Part shown: piece after piece, positions 7,860-15,101 of the stretch
Position numbering within the stretch: the first letter of the stretch is position 1
Layout: the number at the start of each line of letters is the position of its first letter
Source: Caldilineaceae bacterium
Lineage (GTDB): Bacteria > Chloroflexota > Anaerolineae > Caldilineales > Caldilineaceae
Assembly: GCA_012032975.1 (NCBI GenBank)
Contig: JAAUPU010000007.1
Coordinates: forward strand, 1 to 15,101
Length of the DNA: 15,101 nucleotides
Direction: 5' to 3'
Position numbers and translations under genes: made by a program
The notes under the pieces: generated by a model
Told to the model about the DNA's origin: nothing
Database searches by the model: none
Seen by the model: only the letters and a program-made list of their open reading frames with translations

Positions 7860-7914
7860 TGCAGAGACTATTCCTTCGTATCCAGACTGGGTGATTAAGA
7901 TTGGGGAAGAAATC

Positions 7915-8424
7915 ATGGCCAAAGAACTAGAAGGCAATGTAGTTGTGCTGATGTTTGAAGATCAGATCAGCGCTGAGAACATGCTCGACAACATGGTAAA
8001 GTGGCAAGAAGAAGGTCTGGTGAAAATCGCCGACGCGGTTACTGTGACGCGCGGCGTTGGCCCAGATTTGGAGATCAAACAGACGCACAAATTTGCCGGC
8101 AAATATTCTCGACGTGGCGCTGGCATCGGGCTGTTGGGTGGACTGCTAATTGGTGGGCCGATCGGCGGCTTGATCGCAGGTGCGGTTATCGGTGGGATCG
8201 GCGGCGCGATGAAGGATTATGGCATTGACGACAAGTTCATCGAAGAAGTCAGCGCCGGCCTCAAACAGGAGTCATCCGCTCTGTTTCTAATGGTGGTCGA
8301 GGCCGATGGGCCACGCATGTTGGAGGTCTTGCGACCCTTCAAGGCGCGGGTAGCTTCCACAACCCTTGACCCAGATCAGGAAGCTCGCCTTGTTGACGCT
8401 CTAGCGCGTGAGGAAGGCGTATAG
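7915..8424 (+). CDS. DUF1269 family protein, second of a tandem pair
   Basis: Protein of 169 residues, paralogous to the gene before it. It has the same order of parts: N-terminal 'NVVVLMFEDQISAENML', a glycine-rich hydrophobic stretch at about 67-98 ('GIGLLGGLLIGGPIGGLIAG'), then 'DDKFIEEVSAGLKQESSALFLMV' and the C-terminal 'TTLDPDQEARLVDAL'. I chose ATG 7915 because GGGGAAG (7903-7909) precedes it and homology to the first paralogue begins there. The frame stays open back to 7762, but that upstream stretch crosses two hairpins and has no family similarity. The role is unknown; the glycine-zipper-like hydrophobic core suggests membrane insertion. The two copies differ at many positions, so the duplication is old rather than recent. 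Confidence 0.88.
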   Translation: MAKELEGNVVVLMFEDQISAENMLDNMVKWQEEGLVKIADAVTVTRGVGPDLEIKQTHKFAGKYSRRGAGIGLLGGLLIGGPIGGLIAGAVIGGIGGAMKDYGIDDKFIEEVSAGLKQESSALFLMVVEADGPRMLEVLRPFKARVASTTLDPDQEARLVDALAREEGV

Positions 8425-8498
8425 CGGTCTATCAACCAGCGCGTCCTGGCATAAGAGCGGGTCGGTCGGTCTATTGAATCTCGAAGTAGTTGGTTCCG

Positions 8499-8541
8499 TA
8501 CCCGGCGAAAGCAAAAAGTCGCTTCCGCCGGGTATTTCTTT
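8499..8541 (+). terminator. Rho-independent terminator after the DUF1269 pair
   Basis: TACCCGGCG (8499-8507) pairs perfectly with CGCCGGGTA (8526-8534). Four more inner pairs after one A/C mismatch extend the stem and leave a loop at 8513-8520. A T-rich run TTTCTTT (8535-8541) follows. It separates the small-gene block from the nuo operon. Confidence 0.85.
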
Positions 8542-8835
8542 GTCTGGGTCTGCTTGCCAACAGACATTGGCGTTCCCATTCCTTGCCGCGGATTGATCGC
8601 GAAATTGAGCCTTGCAGCCACGGCTTCAGCCCTATGTACTCGCTCATTTTCCTTTCATTTATGGCGTCTGCGATTTTCTATTCATAAGTTAGTATGCTAC
8701 CATACGTTGGCGTTTGTAATTTTCTACACAAACGTCTTTCGTAGCACCTGTTTACTCTGATTCGTCACGACCTTTGCGGTCTGTGAATTAGCAGACTCTG
8801 TTTCTACGCTGGACCGCGCCAGGAGTGAACCTGTC
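8542..8835 (+). promoter_or_regulatory. Leader/promoter region of the nuo operon, no gene
   Basis: The 411 bases between the last DUF1269 gene and nuoA hold no credible gene. After the terminator the DNA becomes AT-richer (about 8640-8760), as expected for a promoter, but I find no good -35/-10 pair; TATGCT at 8693-8698 is the best -10-like box and has no partner. Three short self-complementary elements are present: GTATG-4-CATAC (8692-8705), CGTTTGT-10-ACAAACG (8711-8734, extendable by GU and GC pairs) and TCAC-GACC-5-GGTC-T-GTGA (8765-8786). Any could be an operator or a leader hairpin. The nuoA ribosome site AGGAG is at 8821-8825. Confidence 0.35.
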
Positions 8836-9192
8836 ATGTTGCAGAATTATGCATTCATTCTAATCTTGAGCTTGTTGGCGATTGGACTGCCCACTATCAC
8901 GATTGTTCTAGGGCATTTTCTTGGACCCCGCCGCCCGGATCCGATCAAGATGGACACCTACGAGAGTGGTGTGCAGACCATCGGTGACACGTGGGTTCAG
9001 TTCAAGGCTCAGTACTATTTGATCGGGTTGATTTTCCTCATTTTTGACGTTGAAGTGATCTTCCTGTTCCCAATCGCTTTGGCCTACCAGAGGCTATCGA
9101 CCTTTGCCGTGTTGGCGACTATGACCTTTGTGGTAATCCTTATGTTGGGCCTCTTCCTGGAATGGCGCAAGGGCGCGCTTGAATGGGATTAG
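8836..9192 (+). CDS. nuoA: NADH-quinone oxidoreductase subunit A
   Basis: Small membrane subunit of complex I at the junction of membrane and peripheral arms, next to the quinone channel. The 118-residue protein has three predicted helices (about 5-27, 59-82, 88-110). The strongly conserved loop and second helix read 'DTYESGVQTIGDTWVQFKAQ' followed by 'YYLIGLIFLIFDVEVIFLFP', including the acidic 'FDVE' pair. Length is normal. ATG at 8836 follows AGGAG at 8821-8825. It opens the nuo cluster and nuoH follows 25 bases after the stop; nuoB, C and D, which usually come next, are not there. Confidence 0.96.
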   Translation: MLQNYAFILILSLLAIGLPTITIVLGHFLGPRRPDPIKMDTYESGVQTIGDTWVQFKAQYYLIGLIFLIFDVEVIFLFPIALAYQRLSTFAVLATMTFVVILMLGLFLEWRKGALEWD

Positions 9193-9217
9193 ATCGCTTT
9201 AGCGCGGAGGATTGAGT

Positions 9218-10441
9218 ATGTCGAGTTGGAGTCAAACAATCACAGACTTTTTGGTCGGATTTGGCGTCCCCGAAGGAATTGCCATCGCGACCGCGTTCAT
9301 TCTGGGTGGCATCGTTCTTGCGAGCGTCGGTCCCGTCTTGGCGCTGGTCCTGATCTGGATCACGCGCAAGGTGATCAGCCGGATGCAGGACCGCATTGGC
9401 CCCAACCGCGTGGGTCCATATGGGCTGTTGCAGACCGTAGCGGATGCAATCAAACTTCTCTCCAAGGAAGATATCCGACCGGCCAATGCGGATATCGTTG
9501 CCTATAATCTGGCGCCGATTCTTGCTGTCTTCGGTGTGATCATGGCGCTGGCGGTCATTCCATTTGCCCCAGGGCTGATTGGCGTCGATCTGAACGTAGG
9601 TGTCCTCTATTTGGTGGCGCTTGGTTCATTGAGCATTTTGTCGGCGCTGATGGCTGGCTGGAGCAGCAACAACAAGTATGCACTGTTGGCGGGTTTTCGG
9701 GTCGTGGCCCAGCTCCTCAGTTATGAGATCCCGATGGTGCTCTCTATGTTTACAGTTGTACTGCTGGTCGGTACGATGCGAATGGGTGAGATAGCGGCTG
9801 CTCAGTCCCTAAATATAGCGGGCCTCAACTTAGGGCTCGGCTGGTTTGGCATCTTGATGCCGGGCGCGTTGCTAATCTTTTTTATCAGCGCGCTGGCCGA
9901 AAGCGAACAGACGCCTTTTGACTTGCTAGAGGCCGAATCTGAGTTGATTGCTGGTTTTCACATTGAGTATTCCGGCATGAAGTTTGCGATGTTCTTCCTG
10001 GCGCAATTTCTCAGCACATTCTTCTTGGGTGCGATTGCCGTTGTGCTTTTCCTGGGTGGCTGGCAAGGCCCGTTTGTAGACCAAGTGCCGGCCCTTGGTT
10101 TCTTCTATTTTATGGTCAAAGCGTTCGGTATGTATGTCTTCATCCAGTGGATCAAAGGAACGTTTCCCCGCGTGCGTATTGATCAGATGATGTCTTTTGC
10201 ATGGAAAGTGCTCGTGCCGTTGGTGCTTGCCTTGATCCTCTGGCAGATGGTTGCGATGAAGCTGCCCGGTGGTCAATGGGTTCAGTATGGCGCCATCTTT
10301 GTGGGCAATCTGGTTGTGATTGTGGTTGCGCTGAAGGTGTTGGAAGGTTACTTCCGCCGTGAGACGGTTCGAACCAAGCGTGCGTTCGAACCCAAGTCGC
10401 TGATCGGCACGATGCAGCCGATCTCATCCTCCGGGGACTAA
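9218..10441 (+). CDS. nuoH: NADH-quinone oxidoreductase subunit H
   Basis: Membrane subunit (ND1 homologue) that forms most of the quinone-binding cavity and links quinone reduction to proton pumping. I chose ATG 9218 because GCGGAGG at 9204-9210 sits 7 bases before it; a TTG two codons upstream is in frame but too close to that site. The 407 residues include '[14 protein letters not shown]' near 65, '[20 protein letters not shown]' near 148 and the acidic loop '[20 protein letters not shown]' (233-252). That loop keeps the Asp and Glu residues that correspond to E. coli D213, E216, E218, E220 and E228. Two positions differ from the usual family text: Leu237 where Pro or a small residue is usual, and Gln263 where 'FFLAEY' normally has Glu. 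nuoI, often next to nuoH, is absent; nuoJ follows after 11 bases. Confidence 0.96.
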   Translation: MSSWSQTITDFLVGFGVPEGIAIATAFILGGIVLASVGPVLALVLIWITRKVISRMQDRIGPNRVGPYGLLQTVADAIKLLSKEDIRPANADIVAYNLAPILAVFGVIMALAVIPFAPGLIGVDLNVGVLYLVALGSLSILSALMAGWSSNNKYALLAGFRVVAQLLSYEIPMVLSMFTVVLLVGTMRMGEIAAAQSLNIAGLNLGLGWFGILMPGALLIFFISALAESEQTPFDLLEAESELIAGFHIEYSGMKFAMFFLAQFLSTFFLGAIAVVLFLGGWQGPFVDQVPALGFFYFMVKAFGMYVFIQWIKGTFPRVRIDQMMSFAWKVLVPLVLALILWQMVAMKLPGGQWVQYGAIFVGNLVVIVVALKVLEGYFRRETVRTKRAFEPKSLIGTMQPISSSGD

Positions 10442-10452
10442 CGAGGTCAGTC

Positions 10453-10980
10453 ATGCCTGAGCTACTTCAACAGCTGCCCATACCCACGATTCAACAGGCG
10501 ATATTTGTGCCAATGGCGCTGGTTACAGCGATTGGCGCGCTGATTGTGGTGTTGTCCCCGAACCTGTTCCACAATGCCCTTGGCCTCGTGTTGACGCTCT
10601 TTGGCGTGGCGGGCATTTATGCAATGCTGGAAGCTGAGTTCTTGGCCGTGAGCCAGATCTTGATCTACGTGGGTGCGATTGCCACTCTGATCACGTTCGG
10701 TATTATGTTGACCCGCGGCATGATGTTTGGCCGAACCTCTGCCAACAATCGACAGTTGTTGACGGCCTCGATCACCGCTAGCCTCTTCTTTCTGGTGTTG
10801 ATCGGCCTCCTGCTCAACGTGCCGTGGCCCGAGGTGGGTACCGAGCTTGGAGATGGGCAGGCCATCATCGCTGACCTGGGCGAGTTGTTTGTCACGACCT
10901 ATCTATTGCCCTTTGAGATGATGGCGTTGCTGTTGCTTGTGGCGCTTGCTGGCGCGTTGCTCTTGGCCCGCGATCGCTAG
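10453..10980 (+). CDS. nuoJ: NADH-quinone oxidoreductase subunit J
   Basis: Membrane subunit (ND6 homologue) lying between NuoH and NuoK in the membrane arm. The 175-residue protein has about five helices. The family signature is at residues about 57-83: '[20 protein letters not shown]' running into 'LITFGIML'. The C-terminal helix contains '[20 protein letters not shown]', typical of NuoJ. The reading frame is intact. ATG at 10453 is preceded by GAGG at 10443-10446. It follows nuoH by 11 bases and precedes nuoK by 49, consistent with one transcript. Confidence 0.95.
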   Translation: MPELLQQLPIPTIQQAIFVPMALVTAIGALIVVLSPNLFHNALGLVLTLFGVAGIYAMLEAEFLAVSQILIYVGAIATLITFGIMLTRGMMFGRTSANNRQLLTASITASLFFLVLIGLLLNVPWPEVGTELGDGQAIIADLGELFVTTYLLPFEMMALLLLVALAGALLLARDR

Positions 10981-11029
10981 GTTGGGCATTTTCGCAAAAA
11001 GATTTCTGTAGCATCTGAGGACGAGTCGT

Positions 11030-11341
11030 ATGGTTCCGTTAAGTTGGTATCTAGTTCTGGCCGCATTTGTGTTTAGCTGTGGTCTTTATGGAACATTGGC
11101 GCGTCGCAACGCAATCGCTGTGTTGATGGGTGTCGAGCTAATGCTCAACGCGGTCAATATCAACTTGATTGCCTTCTGGCGCTATGGCAACGCCGTCGAA
11201 CGACTTGAGGGTCAGGTCTTTGCCATCTTTGTGATCGCAATTGCCGCGGCCGAGGTTGCTGTTGGGCTGGCGCTGATCATTTCGGTCTATCGCAATCGCC
11301 GGACGGTCAACCTGGACGAGCTGGATCTGCTGCGAGGATAA
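11030..11341 (+). CDS. nuoK: NADH-quinone oxidoreductase subunit K
   Basis: Small membrane subunit (ND4L homologue) with three helices, part of the proton path through the membrane arm. The 103 residues include 'MGVELMLNAVNINLI' with the buried Glu36, and 'AIAAAEVAVGLALII' with Glu75. These are the two membrane glutamates known to matter for proton transfer in NuoK. The C-terminus 'NLDELDLLRG' is typical. ATG at 11030 follows GAGGA at 11017-11021. The next gene, a TPR-like membrane protein, starts 9 bases after the stop. Confidence 0.96.
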   Translation: MVPLSWYLVLAAFVFSCGLYGTLARRNAIAVLMGVELMLNAVNINLIAFWRYGNAVERLEGQVFAIFVIAIAAAEVAVGLALIISVYRNRRTVNLDELDLLRG

Positions 11342-11350
11342 CGATCTGCG

Positions 11351-11719
11351 ATGCCCAAGCAGACGCTTAGCGGCTCGTTGGATGAACAGTGTGAGTTTCT
11401 CTATGCCCTGGCGGTCGAGAAGATGCGGCAGGGCAATTTTACGGGGGCGGTCCATCTGCTGCGCGAGATCGTGAAGCATGCCCCGGACTATCGAGATGCA
11501 TCTGAGCTTTTGGCAGAAGCCAAGCAGCGTAAGTCCAGCCAGACGTTTCTCCTGATGGCTGCTCTGGTCGGAGCAGCGCTTTTCGTGGCCATTGGTTCTG
11601 TAGTTGGAGTGGCCAACGATCTGCTGTTTTTCGTGTTTATGTTTGTCGGCGGGTTGGTTGGTTACGGTGTAGGTAACCTTCTCAACAGCTATCGCAATGT
11701 TCAGTATCCGTCGCGATAG
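11351..11719 (+). CDS. TPR-like protein with two C-terminal membrane helices, inside the nuo operon
   Basis: This 122-residue protein does not correspond to any standard complex I subunit. Residues about 14-58 look like a TPR-type helical hairpin ('ALAVEKMRQGNFTGAVHLLR' then 'APDYRDASELLAEAKQRK'), with the small/aromatic spacing of a tetratricopeptide motif and a helical cap. Two hydrophobic helices follow (about 65-88 and 91-111) with a short polar turn 'GVAND', then a short basic tail. Predicted topology is a soluble TPR domain on a two-helix membrane anchor. It starts 9 bases after nuoK, ends 49 before nuoL and shares their strand, so co-expression with complex I is likely. A role in assembling or scaffolding the membrane arm is a guess from context only. 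The nearest Shine-Dalgarno (GAGG at 11333-11336) overlaps the end of nuoK and is rather far away. Confidence 0.8.
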   Translation: MPKQTLSGSLDEQCEFLYALAVEKMRQGNFTGAVHLLREIVKHAPDYRDASELLAEAKQRKSSQTFLLMAALVGAALFVAIGSVVGVANDLLFFVFMFVGGLVGYGVGNLLNSYRNVQYPSR

Positions 11720-11768
11720 GTTATCAAAATCTGTCCCGAACCATCTGAGTTTGTAAAGAGGTCGATCG

Positions 11769-14002
11769 ATGGAAGGATTCCTCAACCTGGCGTGGTTTGT
11801 GCCCATACCGCCATTCCTCGCGTTTGTTGCCATCATTCTGTTTCTCAAGCACAACAAGACAGTTAGTGCACTGACGGCGATCACCGGGGCAGCGTTGAGT
11901 CTGCTGTTGGGGTGGCCGATTGCCTTTATTGCATTCACAACGGAGCATTTTGGCGAAGAGCCGGTTCAGGGAACCTTGTATTCGATTCCGGCAGGCGTGA
12001 CGTCTATCGATATTGGATACATGATCGATCCGGCGAGTGCGCTGATGTTGTTCATGGCGACATTCCTGTTGCTGATGATCTTCATCTATTCCAGCGGCTA
12101 CATGACCTTCCCACATCATCTGAATCCCGAGAATCCCGACTATCGTGACGGTTACAACCAGGGAAAAGACCCGCGCTACAGCCGATTTATGGCCTACATC
12201 AGCCTGTTTGCCACAGGTATGCTCGGACTGATTGTCTCCAACTCGTTGCTGACCTTCTTTATCTTTTGGGAGATCATGGGGCTGTGTAGCTATCTGCTTA
12301 TTGGCTTCTGGTATGAAAAGAAGTCCGCACAGGCTGCCTCGATCAAGGCGTTTGTGACGACCCGCATTGGCGACGTCATCATGTTTATGGGCATGATATT
12401 CCTCTACATCTATAGCGTGCCAAGCACCCTTCAGTTTACCGAAATCCTCAGTGTGCATAATCTTGAGCACTTGGCGGAGATCACGGTGACGGTGCCACTG
12501 TTGGATGTAACCGTTCCCTGGATTTCACTGATCGCTGTCCTGATATTCTTTGGCACCATCGGCAAGAGTGCTCAGTTTCCGCTGCATGTTTGGTTGCCAG
12601 ATGCGATGGAAGGCCCGACGCCCGTCAGCGCCATGATCCACGCGGCGACGATGGTTTCGGCGGGCGTCTTTCTGCTGATTCGTATGTATCCGCTTTATTT
12701 TGTGGCGGGCGAGGTTTCGCCGGGCGTTCTTCAGTTTATGGCCTTCATCGGCGCCTTCACGGCACTATTTGCCTCGACCATCGCGATGCGCAGTGGGACA
12801 TCAAGCGGGTGCTTGCCTATTCCACGATCAGCCAATTGGGGTTCATGGTGGCTGCTCTGGGAACTGGCGCATACATCGCCGCTTTCTTCCACTTGATCAC
12901 CCACGCATTCTTCAAGGGCCTGTTGTTTCTTGGCTCTGGCAGTGTCATCCATGGCGTCGAGCATGGCCAGCATCATGTGCATGAACACAATCAAGAACAT
13001 GGGGATGGCGATCATCACGCTCCTGCTATCCAGACGCGCAGGGATGGCGATCTGAACCCAGAAGATCCTCAAGATATGCGCAACATGGGTGGCCTGTTAC
13101 GCCGAATGCCCATCACCGGGTGGACCTTTATCATCGGCGGGCTGACTTTGAGTGGTTTTCCCCTGATCACAGCCGGCTTTTGGTCCAAGGATGAAATTCT
13201 GGCCAGCGCCTGGTATACGAACAATCTCTTTGTGTTCTGGTCGTTGGCCATCGCTGCGTTTTTGACCGCGTTTTATACGGCACGCCAGATCGGATTGACC
13301 TTCTTCGGCAAGCCCCGCACCGAAGCTGCGGCCCATGCGCCCGAAAGCACGCGCAGCATGACTTGGCCGCTGATTCTGATCAGCCCATTTGTTATTTTTC
13401 TTGGCTGGTTCGGGATTCCCAACAATTTTCCAATCTTTGGGGGAACCGTGCCAAACTGGATTGAAGAGTATCTGGAACCATTTATCGAATACCTGCATAT
13501 CCATGTCCCACACCCGGAGTTTTCGATAACACCGTTGGGCGCCTCTCTGGTCGTGGCGCTCGGAGGTCTAACAGTCGGCTTCTTGCTGTACGGTCGAGGC
13601 TTTAAGGTTGGGCAGATTGATCCAATGCGCAGGGTTCTGGGTCCGATCTGGATGTTGTTTCACAACAAGTACTACGTTGATGAGTTGTATAAGTACACCA
13701 TCGTGACCTTTGCCCGCGGCCTCTCCAACTTCCTTTATTGGGTGGATGACCTGTGGGTGATTGATCCCATCGTCAATGCCATCGGACGTTTTGGCGTTTG
13801 GCTCTCGATGTTCTTGGGTGCTGTGGACAGAATTGTGATTGACGGTATCGTCAATGGAGCTGGCTGGGTGGCGGATCGGACTGGAGCTGTCTTGCGCAGT
13901 ACGCAGGATGGTCAAGTTCAGGTCTATTTGCTGGTGCTTGCCGTGTCCGTAACTGTCTGGCTGCTGCTGAAGGCGATGCCGCTGCTGCTGACGCTGGTGT
14001 AA
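11769..14002 (+). CDS. nuoL: NADH-quinone oxidoreductase subunit L, with a one-base frameshift
   Basis: Antiporter-like proton-pumping subunit at the far end of the membrane arm (ND5 homologue). ATG 11769 follows AGAGG at 11757-11761. Core motifs are '[20 protein letters not shown]' (pumping Glu), '[20 protein letters not shown]' and '[20 protein letters not shown]'. The frame breaks near 12788: the first frame reads '...ALFASTIAM', while '[19 protein letters not shown]' continues in another. Adding one G (ATG-GCG-CAG) joins them and gives 744 residues, normal for long NuoL proteins. A His-rich insertion lies at residues 395-417, just after '[13 protein letters not shown]'. The C-terminal part has 'NKYYVDELY' and a long amphipathic/TM end region typical of NuoL. 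The break is most likely a sequencing error, since all downstream motifs are intact. Confidence 0.93.
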
Positions 14003-14116
14003 CGAGCGAATAAGCGCGGGTTGCTGCGTGTTGGGAGGCCGCTCCTTTGATGCGGCTATCATTTTTCGGACCTAATCGTTTGAATTCTGGAACAAGGATC
14101 TGCGGAGGAAATATCC

Positions 14117-15101
14117 ATGGGATTCCTTAACGAGTGGCTTCTACCAATCATCCTATTTTGGCCTTTGGTAGCTGCTCTGCTGGGTTTTACCAGCAGCAAT
14201 GACAAGACAATTAAGTGGGGTTCAATCGCGGCGAGTTTATTGCCGCTGGGTCTGAGCATCTACTTGTTGTTCGCCTATGACTTCACCGCGGGCGGTATGC
14301 AATTCGAGATCAATGTTCCATGGATTGAGTCTCTGAATGCCAGCTTCCATCTGGGTGTGGATGGGTTGAGTGTGCCTCTCATCTTTCTCACTGCGCTGCT
14401 GTCAACGCTGAGCATCTATTACAGCGCAGGCACAATTCGCACCCGCGTCAAAGAGTACTTCATCATGTTCCACTTGTTGGAACTGAGCATGTTTGGCGTG
14501 TTCATGTCGCTGGATTACGTCCTCTTCTACGTCTTCTGGGAGATCAGCCTCGTCCCCATGTATTTGCTGATCGGTATCTGGGGCGGGCAGGGGCGAAAAC
14601 TATGCCTCGATCAAGTTCTTCATCTACACGTTGGTCGGATCTGTGGCCATGCTTCTGGCGATCCTGGGCACATACTTCGCCACGGGCACATTTGACATGA
14701 TCGACGCGGCGCTGGCCAAGCCCTTTATGGACCTGCCGCCAGAGCAAACGCTGCTGTTGACAAGCCTTGCATTTTGGGGTTTCTTTTTTGGATTCGCATT
14801 CAAGGTTCCAAGCTTTCCATTCCACACCTGGTTACCGGATGCCCATACCGAAGCGCCGACTGCTGGCAGTGTGATTCTAGCCGGTGTTCTGCTCAAGCTG
14901 GGCGCGTACGGTTTCTTGCGGATCATTCTGCCGACCTATCCCAGCGCATCCAACTACTGGTCGATGTGGATTGTTGCGCTCGGTGCGATCGCCATTGTCT
15001 ACGGTGCGTTTGTCTGTGTGGCACAGGACTGACCTGAAGCGGTTGATTGCCTATAGTTCGGTCAGCCATATGGGCTATGTCATGCTGGGCATCGGTGCTG
15101 C
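14117..15101 (+). CDS. nuoM: NADH-quinone oxidoreductase subunit M, two one-base frameshifts, 3' end outside window
   Basis: Antiporter-like proton-pumping subunit (ND4 homologue). ATG 14117 has a strong GGAGG at 14104-14108 with 8-base spacing. Visible motifs are 'FHLGVDGLSVPLIFLTALLS' (77-96), 'FYVFWEISLVPMYLLIGIW' with the conserved Glu142, 'SIKFFIYTLVGSVAML', 'FKVPSFPFHTWLPDAHTEAP' and 'LKRLIAYSSVSHMGYVML'. Two breaks interrupt it. Removing one G from GGGG at 14590-14593 joins 'GIWGGQG' to 'ENYASIKFF'. Removing one G from GG at 15026-15027 joins 'VCVAQ' to 'TDLKRLIAYSS'. Both look like indel errors. About 327 residues are in the window, roughly two thirds of a typical NuoM; nuoN would be expected next. 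Confidence 0.92.

Noticed and set aside
7762..7914. Upstream extension of the second DUF1269 frame (starting at ATG 7762)
   Set aside because: It crosses two hairpins, lacks family similarity and has no ribosome site, whereas ATG 7915 has GGGGAAG before it and matches the start of the paralogue.
8554..8760. Small open frame of about 68 codons between the terminator and nuoA
   Set aside because: No ribosome site, no recognisable similarity, Phe/Ser/Leu-rich translation of AT-rich leader DNA.
11138..12470. Two long leftward open frames opposite nuoK, the TPR gene and nuoL
   Set aside because: Composition (His, Gln, Arg-rich) is that of antisense translation of membrane-protein codons; no start signals or domains are seen.
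14038..14066. Possible terminator between nuoL and nuoM (GCCGC-9-GCGGC then ATTTTT)
   Set aside because: The stem is only five to six pairs and the T-run starts five bases away from it; the neighbouring genes are expected to be co-transcribed.
1..15101. Hidden defence system, mobile element or CRISPR array
   Set aside because: No transposase, integrase, nuclease, toxin-antitoxin pair or regularly spaced repeats are seen on either strand; every gene over 300 bases belongs to a housekeeping, transport or respiratory family or to DUF1269.

Overview
The window reads as ordinary chromosomal DNA of a free-living bacterium, GC-rich at roughly the mid-50s percent by eye. Family content is suggestive of Chloroflexota (Anaerolineae/Caldilineae-like): peptide-type ABC transporters with a fused double ATPase, a bacterial acyl-CoA-binding protein, DUF1269 proteins, and a complex I membrane-arm cluster with a His-rich NuoL loop. 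This placement is an inference from gene content, not from a marker gene.

Region 1 (1-6239) is a peptide/opine-type ABC importer read entirely rightward. It holds a substrate-binding protein whose 5' end lies outside the window, a strong intrinsic terminator, a DppB-type permease with a large extracytoplasmic insertion, a DppC-type permease, and a DppD-DppF fusion carrying two complete ATPase domains. Together these would bind an oligopeptide-like solute outside the membrane and import it with ATP. The terminator after the binding-protein gene fits the usual need for more binding protein than membrane components.

Region 2 (6295-8541) is a set of small genes. An acyl-CoA-binding protein converges on, and overlaps by 9 bases, a leftward ribosome-rescue factor (ArfB). 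Two tandem paralogous DUF1269 proteins follow, separated by a spacer with two predicted hairpins and closed by an intrinsic terminator.

Region 3 (8542-15101, running off the right edge) is a complex I membrane-arm operon: nuoA, nuoH, nuoJ, nuoK, a small TPR-plus-two-helix membrane protein, nuoL and nuoM. The peripheral-arm genes nuoB, C, D, E, F, G and I are absent from their usual positions, so the quinone-reducing and NADH-oxidising modules must be encoded elsewhere if the complex is complete.

A strong window-wide signal is data quality. Four conserved genes (DppC-type permease, fused ATPase, nuoL, nuoM) are interrupted by six one-base frameshifts, five of them at homopolymer runs or repeated bases. 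In every case one added or removed base restores the family sequence across the break. This looks like uncorrected indel error in the read or assembly rather than gene decay. Coordinates for those genes are given for the full reconstructed span. I see no CRISPR array, tRNA, rRNA, insertion sequence or prophage, and nothing I would call a new defence or mobile system. The most unusual items are the permease insertion, the extra gene inside the nuo operon and the His-rich NuoL loop.
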